Assembly (NCBI GenBank): GCA_030430995.1
Contig: JAUIKA010000077.1
Span: 1 to 5,284 of the forward strand
Reading direction: 5' to 3'
Length of the DNA: 5,284 nt
Source: Alphaproteobacteria bacterium
GTDB taxonomy: Bacteria > Pseudomonadota > Alphaproteobacteria > Rickettsiales > Rickettsiaceae
A program made the translations under genes and the position numbers. Under the pieces are notes generated by a model. That model was not told the origin of the DNA. It ran no database searches and worked only from the letters and a program-made list of their open reading frames with translations. Below, piece after piece: positions 1 to 4,955 of the stretch. Every line of letters begins with the position of its first letter. The stretch's first letter is position 1.

Positions 1-214
1 TAGAAAAGGTGGATTAGGAGATATGGTGATAAAAAAGCTTTTATATAAATATACTGAAGATTTTTTATCCCCTATAAGGGAAAGGTTTTTTGCTGCTAAA
101 GATGATGAAATAAAAGATATTATTAAAGCTGGAAATAAAAGAGCAAATGATGCAGCGGGGCATATGCTTCACATGGCAAAAAAGGCAATAGGTCTGGATA
201 TCTATGGGCAGTAG
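1..214 (+). CDS. trpS: Tryptophanyl-tRNA synthetase, C-terminal end (partial)
   Basis: This is the 3' end of a gene that enters from the left edge; the first complete codon is at 2-4 and the TAG stop at 212-214. The frame is open from the window start, so the in-frame ATG at 23 is an internal methionine. The readable tail begins RKGGLGDMVIKK and continues into LSPIRERFF. A G-G-L-G-D turn followed by a basic helix and an (L/S)PIRER helix is characteristic of the C-terminal helical region of class Ic bacterial TrpRS, and the tail ends with a helix closing in GLDIY. TrpRS charges tRNA-Trp with tryptophan in the cytosol. The catalytic HIGH- and KMSKS-type motifs lie outside the window and cannot be checked. 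The end overlaps the idi start by 11 bases in another frame, suggesting co-transcription and possibly translational coupling. The identification rests on about 70 residues of recalled family pattern. Confidence 0.85.
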   Translation, partial: RKGGLGDMVIKKLLYKYTEDFLSPIRERFFAAKDDEIKDIIKAGNKRANDAAGHMLHMAKKAIGLDIYGQ

Positions 215-761
215 TAAATTAATATTAGTTAATCAGGAAGGGATTCAAATAGGCTATGAAGATAAAATAAAGACCCATAGAGAAGGTTTATTACATAGGG
301 CTTATTCTGTATTTCTATTCAACAACAAAGGAGAAATGTTGCTGCAAAAAAGGGCGGAATGTAAATATCACTCACCTCTTCTATGGGCTAATTCTTGCTG
401 TAGCCACCCTGACTTTGACTGTCAGGATATTTTAGAGTCTGCATCCAGAAGCTTAAAAAGAGAGCTGGGAATAGAATATGACAAAAAAAATTTGAATATC
501 TTTAGCAGCATGGTCTATAAAGTGTATTTGGGCAGTGGAATGACAGAGAATGAATATGTATATTTCATTTCAGGTAAAATAGATGATTCTACCAATATTA
601 AGCCAAATGATAATGAAGTAGAGAAGATAGCTTGGATGTCTATAGAAATGCTGCGTAAGGAGGTTAATTCACCTGTGTATGCTAAATGGATACAGATATA
701 TATGCAGCATAGATATATAGAGATCAAAAACCAATATGAGGTTTTATATCCAGGAGTGTAA
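204..761 (+). CDS. idi: Isopentenyl-diphosphate delta-isomerase, type I (Nudix fold)
   Basis: This 185-residue protein is close to the usual type I Idi length (E. coli has 182). It interconverts IPP and DMAPP, the C5 units for ubiquinone side chains, undecaprenyl carrier and tRNA prenylation, in the cytosol. The metal and catalytic residues are visible: His25 and His31 (in KTHREGLLHRA), the catalytic Cys66 and ligand His68 within NSCCSHP, a Nudix-like helix with REL at about 86-88, and Glu115 and Glu117 in TENEY, matching E. coli E114/E116. All expected active-site residues are present, so it should be active. The ATG at 204 lies inside the last codons of trpS; no good Shine-Dalgarno precedes it, and coupling to trpS would explain this. 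An A8 tract lies at 483-490. It converges on the MATE gene with 37 bases between the stops and no recognisable hairpin terminator. Rickettsia species are known for the unrelated type II enzyme (Fni), so type I here is a point of interest. Confidence 0.95.
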   Translation: MGSSKLILVNQEGIQIGYEDKIKTHREGLLHRAYSVFLFNNKGEMLLQKRAECKYHSPLLWANSCCSHPDFDCQDILESASRSLKRELGIEYDKKNLNIFSSMVYKVYLGSGMTENEYVYFISGKIDDSTNIKPNDNEVEKIAWMSIEMLRKEVNSPVYAKWIQIYMQHRYIEIKNQYEVLYPGV

Positions 762-798
762 GCAGGTCTAGATTATTCGTAGTAGTGATATAGAAAAG

Positions 799-2118
799 CT
801 AAAGGAAGGTTTTTGTAATAGCCCTATTATATACCTTATGAAACAAAATCTTACTTAAGGAATAATATGCTATGTAATATAAGATAATAGAATATCCAAC
901 TATATCTATCCCGATATCTTTTATAAATAATAAAATTACAGGAATCTTCACTCCCCATAGTACAGCAATGTTTAAAAAGGATGTAAGTTTTATTTCTCCT
1001 ATAATTCTGAGAGCAACTATGTATAATTGAGATAGACCAATTAGTACCATTACACAACATATCATTATGCAGGAATAAGTAGAATATAGCATCACTTCAT
1101 CAAAATTAGTAAAGATATAAATTATATGCTCTAAGTTTGTATAAACTAATATAGCTAACAAAACTGAAGATATTATAATAATTACTCTACTGCATCTGAA
1201 TAAAATTAAAAAATTTGTAAAATCCTTTTTTCCAAGACTTCTACCTCCATGTACCATTAATCCATTAAGTGTTGTAGAAAGTATAATAAAACATATTAAT
1301 AATAGTGTAAATATTACCTTGCCAGCAGCAACATGAGATAAAGATAAATTATCAGACAGTATTTTCATTATATATAGTTCTCCTAAATAGTCTAAAAAGA
1401 AGCTTATTATCAAAATTTTTGCATCACTTATAATAGTGCTAATTGTTTTAAAACAAATAGCTAAATTTATGTCTTGTATCTTGTTGTTATATAAGAATAT
1501 CCATAGCAAAAGCCAAATGCTAGCAGATACTAATTCACCTATTGCAACGCCTATGGAGCCTAATTTAGGAAATATGTAAATGCCGAATGTGAAAGATAGA
1601 TTAAAAATAAATATAAGAATCGTATAAATAATACTCATATTCATTACAATATTCACGAATTTATAATGTAGAAAAGTCACATAACATATATGGCATATAA
1701 CTAATATAGGTAATATGATTATTTTGTATATAATATATTTAGAAGCAAATTCTATATCATCAATATTAAGAAAAATAAAAATTTTCTGCTTTAAGCAAAG
1801 TATTATGATTATTACAAAAAAACAAAACATCATAGTAATTATGATAATAGAAGATAGAATCTTACCACGTTGCAAATTACCAAAATCTCCATCAGCAAAT
1901 GTTTTGGCTAGCATAGACCTATAAGAAATTAAAATAGATGTAATACAACGCTCAAATAATAAAAATAAATTTTCTAAAATACCTACTATAGCCATAGATT
2001 TTATATTGCAATGACCAAGGGCAGAAAGGGTTATAATGCTGCCAAATATTTTTATAATCTGAGCAACAAAAACAGGTGCAGAAATATTAAGTAGTTTAAG
2101 GTAATTGCCCTTATTCAT
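799..2118 (-). CDS. MATE-family multidrug/metabolite efflux transporter
   Basis: This 439-residue, very hydrophobic protein has about twelve predicted membrane segments in two halves, the usual size and topology for MATE exporters, which drive efflux by Na+ or H+ antiport across the inner membrane. The first half opens with a short basic stretch and a helix containing ISAPVFVAQ (12-20), where MATE proteins have an (A/L)P pair, followed by a basic loop with AKTFADGDFGNLQRGK (71-86), the expected position of the GxGD-like loop. KLGSIGVAIGELVSA (185-199) matches the common P-x-LG-x-x-G-x-A-x-A pattern of helix 6. The second half repeats the loop as GGRSLGKKDF (291-300). The start codon overlaps the stop of the upstream SagB-type gene as ATGA, so the two are probably coupled. 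Its place as last gene of the operon suggests it exports the product of the SagB-type pair, an inference. The substrate cannot be read from sequence; lipid flippases of the wider MOP superfamily are a less likely alternative. Confidence 0.85.
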   Translation of the reverse strand: MNKGNYLKLLNISAPVFVAQIIKIFGSIITLSALGHCNIKSMAIVGILENLFLLFERCITSILISYRSMLAKTFADGDFGNLQRGKILSSIIIITMMFCFFVIIIILCLKQKIFIFLNIDDIEFASKYIIYKIIILPILVICHICYVTFLHYKFVNIVMNMSIIYTILIFIFNLSFTFGIYIFPKLGSIGVAIGELVSASIWLLLWIFLYNNKIQDINLAICFKTISTIISDAKILIISFFLDYLGELYIMKILSDNLSLSHVAAGKVIFTLLLICFIILSTTLNGLMVHGGRSLGKKDFTNFLILFRCSRVIIIISSVLLAILVYTNLEHIIYIFTNFDEVMLYSTYSCIMICCVMVLIGLSQLYIVALRIIGEIKLTSFLNIAVLWGVKIPVILLFIKDIGIDIVGYSIILYYIAYYSLSKILFHKVYNRAITKTFL

Positions 2119-3086
2119 ATTTTACCGAAGGTAAAGCTATATATAGGAGTAAATTCTGTATATGACAAATTTAGCAAATTTAAAAGCTGTGAGTCTTTGG
2201 TGGCGGGCGTGCATACTCCTTGTATATTATAATATAGCGCTGCTTCTATGAAATTTTGACATATAACTCCAGATTCTATATATATGTTTCGTAACGCTCT
2301 TTCATGTCTATACCTCCAAGAAGATTGTTTTAGTTGTGCAATCAAGAACATAGTTCCTGCAGCTGTTAAGCTAGCCTTCATGCCTTGCAAAATTTGTGAA
2401 ACTTCTAGCGCATAATTGCCAGATTTGACTAAGCCTAAAGAATTTTTTTCAATATTTAAATGATATACCCCTTGTGATGGCAGGTTAACATTATATGTTA
2501 CAAAATATATATCAAAAGCAACAGCTGTACTTTGTAAAAATTTCAATTCATTGTTACACAGTCTAGCATTTTTGATTGAACCTCTAATATCCTCAAACGC
2601 ATATTTTGTTATACTTAAAATCTCATCAGCATTTACTGCTGCATTAGAGAAATGTCTTGCTGAGTATCTTTGCAGAAGCATTTTGATATGTAGATTAGAA
2701 TCAGCATTAAGCTTTTTGTCTTCCCGTGCAAATACATTACACTCAATTTTAGGTATATATTTTTCAGGACATTTTTCAGTTTTTAAATACTCAGATATTG
2801 TAGATTTTCTTATGTTATTACTACAATTTACTCTGTCTACAAATATAGTATTTAGGGAAGCTAAATAATAAATTAAAGATCCAAACCACCCTCTTTTTAT
2901 CCAGTGTAAATATAAGCTATAGTCAGTGCTTGGGATTTGTTGTATTACATCATCTAATATTTTGCATTTATCCAATAAAAGGGACTCTCTAAGAGCTTGG
3001 TTTTGAATATTAAATTTTTTGCCAGAGATAAAATCTTCTACAAAACATTTATCGCTTTCATGTTTTGTTATTTTTATAAATGTCAT
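2115..3086 (-). CDS. SagB-type dehydrogenase (nitroreductase fold), second of pair
   Basis: This 323-residue protein resembles SagB/McbC-like dehydrogenases of RiPP biosynthesis: FMN-dependent enzymes that typically oxidise azolines to azoles. Residues 1-115 are a poorly conserved N-terminal region with an aromatic helix (HWIKRGWFGSLIYYLAS, 61-77). The nitroreductase domain starts with LLQRYSARHF (137-146), the R-x-S-x-R-x-F motif whose side chains contact FMN phosphate and ribityl. Later come VYHLNIEKNSLGL (207-219), the YHYxP-like strand, and SWRYRHERALRNIYIESGVICQN (256-278), the helix typical of this family. A C-terminal stretch CTPATKDSQLLNLL (292-305) is also seen in peptide-maturation dehydrogenases. 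The PSGGxxHP motif is missing; the equivalent place reads about FLQSTAVAFDIYF (183-195). The gene starts 5 bases after the previous stop and overlaps the MATE start. No Cys-cyclising partner is in the window, so azole formation is not established; dehydroamino-acid reduction or another flavin reaction is possible. Confidence 0.8.
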   Translation of the reverse strand: MTFIKITKHESDKCFVEDFISGKKFNIQNQALRESLLLDKCKILDDVIQQIPSTDYSLYLHWIKRGWFGSLIYYLASLNTIFVDRVNCSNNIRKSTISEYLKTEKCPEKYIPKIECNVFAREDKKLNADSNLHIKMLLQRYSARHFSNAAVNADEILSITKYAFEDIRGSIKNARLCNNELKFLQSTAVAFDIYFVTYNVNLPSQGVYHLNIEKNSLGLVKSGNYALEVSQILQGMKASLTAAGTMFLIAQLKQSSWRYRHERALRNIYIESGVICQNFIEAALYYNIQGVCTPATKDSQLLNLLNLSYTEFTPIYSFTFGKI

Positions 3087-3091
3087 TGTTA

Positions 3092-4132
3092 TTAACCGAT
3101 ATGTAAAGCAGACATAAACCCTTCTTCTAATGGGTTTATATGCATAAAATTCATTAAATATTTCTCATTACAATTAAATTGAATCTTTACGTTTATATTC
3201 AAAGTTTTGCATAAATTTTTTAAAGCAGCAAGCGCGTGGCCAGAGTCCATATGCACAGTTCTAAAAGTTCTTGTTTCACGATATCTATACATATTACGCT
3301 CAAATACAGTAGTGAGTAATATTGTCATTTTTGGTACAAACCCTATATATTCTTCATCTGAAAAATAAAAATGATCTATATCTTGCTTATTCAGCTTCAT
3401 TTTCATTTGCTCAAGGCAATAATCCATAGCATTAAAATGGTATATAGAGGAATTTTCTAATTCTTCTATATTATCTACTAATAAATAAGCTTCTACAGGG
3501 TGCCTTCCGCCGCCAGAGGGAATGGTTTTTCTGGGTCTTTTGCCTATATTTTTTTCCCTGCCGAGGTCAAACCCTAATACAATACTTAATATCTTTAATA
3601 TATTTTCCTTGCTTAGGCCAGATGAAGAAAAATCTACCTTTCTAGGGATATTGCAATAAATTTTTTTTGAGTTTTGATATGCTTTATAATATTCGTCATC
3701 TTTTTTTTCTAGAGCATATCGCTTCATCCTATCTTTATCTTCCAAATATCCATCTGCAGATGTATAATTTACAAATTGATAATCAAAATTTTGTAAGTGA
3801 TAAGCAATTGCTGACTGCCATGAATATTTTGAATATTCAGATATTAATAGCTCATTTTTTGTGCATGAAGTTGTTATTTTTTCTTGCTCTTCTATGATAA
3901 TCTTATATTCAAGCATTGTAGAGATGATTATTCCAATCTCCTCAAAACTTATATTAATTTTTTTAGACATTTGCTGGTGAATATAACTCGCATCGCATGG
4001 CTTTTCTAAAATCAGCAAGTATATATAAGCAATTTTATTATCTATTTTTAAGTATTTAGGAGAATCATTAAAAAATATAAAATAATCCTCACTAAATTTA
4101 ATAATATAAATATTATTATTCGCTGAGAACAT
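3092..4132 (-). CDS. SagB-type nitroreductase-fold protein with PqqD/RRE-like N-terminus
   Basis: This 346-residue protein has two parts. Residues 7-82 read as three short strands (YIIKF, YFIFFN, KYLKI) followed by helices ending in SFEEIGIIISTMLEYKIIIEE, the layout of a PqqD-like winged-helix RRE, the domain that binds RiPP leader peptides. Residues from about 104 form a SagB-type region: WQSAIAYHLQNFDY (105-118), a linker with YYKAYQNSKKIYCNIPRK, then TIPSGGGRHPVEAYLLV (203-219), the strongly diagnostic PSGGxxHPxExY motif, YHF at 231-233, and YRYRETRTFRTVHMDSGHA (282-300), the characteristic helix. The R-x-S-x-R-x-F motif that should come before the PSGG segment is absent; the sequence goes almost directly from IPRKVDFSSSG to the following helix. 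This gene therefore has the half of the FMN site that its neighbour lacks. Its ATG overlaps the stop of the 22-codon ORF as TAATG. Two A8 tracts (3661-3668, 3701-3708) lie in the linker. Function is inferred from family and context only. Confidence 0.78.
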   Translation of the reverse strand: MFSANNNIYIIKFSEDYFIFFNDSPKYLKIDNKIAYIYLLILEKPCDASYIHQQMSKKINISFEEIGIIISTMLEYKIIIEEQEKITTSCTKNELLISEYSKYSWQSAIAYHLQNFDYQFVNYTSADGYLEDKDRMKRYALEKKDDEYYKAYQNSKKIYCNIPRKVDFSSSGLSKENILKILSIVLGFDLGREKNIGKRPRKTIPSGGGRHPVEAYLLVDNIEELENSSIYHFNAMDYCLEQMKMKLNKQDIDHFYFSDEEYIGFVPKMTILLTTVFERNMYRYRETRTFRTVHMDSGHALAALKNLCKTLNINVKIQFNCNEKYLMNFMHINPLEEGFMSALHIG

Positions 4133-4200
4133 TAAAAATCTTTTTGTAATAATGCAGGAGTTGGTTCTACTAATTGAATTAATATTACATCGTTACTCAT
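4132..4200 (-). CDS. 22-aa ORF at head of SagB operon; candidate precursor or leader peptide
   Basis: This ORF begins ATG at 4200 and ends TAA at 4134-4132, the final A being the first base of the next gene's ATG (TAATG). The peptide starts MSNDVILIQL, continues VEPT and ends PALLQKDF. It has no Cys, one Ser (2) and one Thr (14), an aliphatic acidic N-terminal half and a C-terminal stretch after the Pro-Thr-Pro. It sits about 35 bases downstream of the -10 of the operon promoter and is the first ORF of the transcript. No Shine-Dalgarno is visible, only an AT-rich leader; an in-frame stop lies 24 bases upstream of the ATG. Position, coupling and an RRE-like domain in the next protein support a RiPP precursor; PqqA shows that a functional precursor can be of this size. 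Alternatives are a leader ORF that only delivers ribosomes to the next gene, or a chance ORF in AT-rich DNA. I recognise no homologue. Confidence 0.5.
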   Translation of the reverse strand: MSNDVILIQLVEPTPALLQKDF

Positions 4201-4234
4201 AATAATAAATAGAATAGTTAATAATTAATACCAT

Positions 4235-4264
4235 ACCATACTATAGCTACGAGAGCTGTGTCAA
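4235..4264 (-). promoter_or_regulatory. Sigma-70-type promoter of the SagB/MATE operon
   Basis: On the minus strand a perfect -35 TTGACA (4259-4264) is followed by an 18-base spacer and a -10 TATGGT (4235-4240), which keeps the T1, A2 and T6 bases of TATAAT. TATGG is repeated directly after it, then TATT, giving an alternative -10 five bases further on with a spacer that is too long. Transcription would start near 4228, leaving a leader of about 28 bases before the 22-codon ORF. The spacer is noticeably G/C-richer (CAGCTCTCGTAGC) than its surroundings. No operator palindrome was seen. Because the following ORFs are contiguous, this could be the only promoter for all four. Confidence 0.6.
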
Positions 4265-4320
4265 ATTAATTTTATGAAAAAGATATTATTTAACTTGGTA
4301 AGTAAAAAATTGAAAACTTT

Positions 4321-4506
4321 TTATATTTTTTTATTTAGGTAATAACATTTTATAGCTTCTTCATATTTCCCTAATTTTTCTAATTCAAGAGCTTTATTGT
4401 TATATGCTATTGTAATATATTTATCTTTTTTAGCAGTTATAGCAAAAGAGCAAATAGGTAGTATTAATATTAAAAGCGCAGATAATGTTTTTTGTAAATT
4501 ATTCAT
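4321..4506 (-). CDS. Secreted TPR-repeat protein, very short, probably truncated remnant
   Basis: The 61-residue product begins with a clear Sec signal peptide: a short polar N-terminus with Lys6, a hydrophobic core (LSALLILILPICSF, 8-21) and a likely signal peptidase I site after about residue 22 (FA before ITAKK). The mature part holds one tetratricopeptide-like helical hairpin, AYNNKALELEKLGKYEEAI, where Y, A, L-G-K-Y and E-E-A occupy TPR consensus places. The second helix stops after YYLNKKI, short of the usual 34-residue unit and without a capping helix, so it is unlikely to fold as a normal TPR domain. Secreted TPR proteins with many repeats are common in Rickettsiales, and this looks like the first repeat of such a gene after loss of the rest. 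No TPR-like sequence follows in the same frame after the stop. It starts 50 bases downstream of the tRNA-Val gene on the same strand, with no clear promoter or Shine-Dalgarno. A short intact exported peptide remains possible. Confidence 0.5.
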   Translation of the reverse strand: MNNLQKTLSALLILILPICSFAITAKKDKYITIAYNNKALELEKLGKYEEAIKCYYLNKKI

Positions 4507-4555
4507 GTAAAATTTATTTTATCATTAGTTATATATAAACATAAGCCTCAAGAAA

Positions 4556-4632
<77 letters not shown>

Positions 4633-4641
4633 ATAGCAGGG

Positions 4642-4675
4642 TATATAAGTACCATTAATCACTCTTATTTGTCAA
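4642..4675 (-). promoter_or_regulatory. Probable promoter of tRNA-Val
   Basis: On the minus strand, upstream of the tRNA, there is a perfect TTGACA at 4670-4675 and a TATATA at 4642-4647, nine bases before the mature tRNA 5' end. The TATATA lies 22 bases after the -35 box, longer than the normal 16-18, and no better -10 is present at the standard distance. The call rests mainly on the exact -35 sequence and the right location. A start a few bases upstream of G1 would leave almost no 5' leader for RNase P. Confidence 0.4.
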
Positions 4676-4821
4676 GCTAAGAAATAAAATATATAAGTTA
4701 ATACTATTGTTATACTCATAAAAATCTTTTCAAGCAAAATTAGAGATTTAAAATTTTCTATGTTTGGTAATATATCATTTTGGAGTCAGAATGCCATAAT
4801 TCAACAAAGATGCTTAATTGT

Positions 4822-4847
4822 TTAATATTACATTAAATATATCTTAA
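4822..4847. promoter_or_regulatory. Three phased TTAA half-sites (possible CtrA binding sites)
   Basis: TTAA occurs at 4822-4825, 4833-4836 and 4844-4847. Each neighbouring pair is separated by exactly seven bases, giving two overlapping TTAA-N7-TTAA units, the consensus for the alphaproteobacterial response regulator CtrA, which Rickettsiales retain. The array lies about 110 bases upstream of the virB4 start, so CtrA could link secretion to the cell or developmental cycle. TTAA is frequent by chance in DNA this rich in A and T; the exact 11-base phasing is what makes it notable. Confidence 0.3.
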
Positions 4848-4955
4848 TTGTTCTATAGCATCACTACAGCCAAAGCTTATAAAAAACATAATAATAAACT
4901 TGCAATAATAGTGTATTTGGTTGAGACTTATTTATAGATTATTGTTATTATCTAA

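Larger units (their letters stand above)
4633..4955. other. Divergent intergenic region between tRNA-Val and virB4
   Basis: No gene is supported in these 323 bases. The left part carries the tRNA promoter. The middle contains a 10-base direct repeat (CTTAATTGTT at 4813-4822 and 4843-4852, exactly 30 bases apart) surrounding the inverted pair TTTAAT/ATTAAA (4821-4826 and 4832-4837). A 21-codon ORF starts at 4760 on the + strand (MFGNISFWSQ...), without Shine-Dalgarno or recognised relatives, and is not called. No convincing -35/-10 pair for virB4 was found; TTGAGA at 4921-4926 with TATTAT at 4946-4951 has a 19-base spacer and is too close to the start codon. The length fits a regulatory region for the virB4 gene on the right. 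Confidence 0.6.

Noticed and set aside
515..727. Minus-strand 70-codon ORF opposite idi
   Set aside because: It is antisense to the well-conserved idi reading frame, which carries all catalytic residues; its translation resembles no family.
762..798. Terminator between the convergent idi and MATE genes
   Set aside because: No inverted repeat followed by a T-run could be found on either strand in the 37-base gap.
851..1060. Minus-strand 69-codon ORF within the MATE gene in another frame
   Set aside because: Same strand but shifted frame; the MATE frame runs through the region with membrane-protein composition, so this is a shadow.
1715..1924. Plus-strand 69-codon ORF opposite the MATE gene
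   Set aside because: Hydrophobic antisense shadow caused by A/T-rich membrane-protein codons; no start signal.
2551..2868. Plus-strand 105-codon ORF opposite the second SagB-type gene
   Set aside because: Antisense to the segment holding the RYSARHF motif, which is clearly the coding frame.
3667..3897. Plus-strand 76-codon ORF opposite the first SagB-type gene
   Set aside because: Antisense to a coding frame with recognisable family motifs; no recognisable protein features or start signal.
4151..4201. Plus-strand 16-codon ORF opposite the 22-codon ORF
   Set aside because: No Shine-Dalgarno, no promoter in that direction and no partner gene; treated as a shadow.
4274..4342. Plus-strand 22-codon ORF (MKKILFNLVSKK...) between the TPR remnant and the operon promoter
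   Set aside because: Lys-rich AT-driven ORF overlapping the end of the TPR gene on the other strand; no start signals and no coupled neighbour.
4760..4825. Plus-strand 21-residue ORF (MFGNISFWSQ...) in the intergenic region
   Set aside because: No Shine-Dalgarno or promoter, no recognised relatives; could be a gene remnant but cannot be supported.
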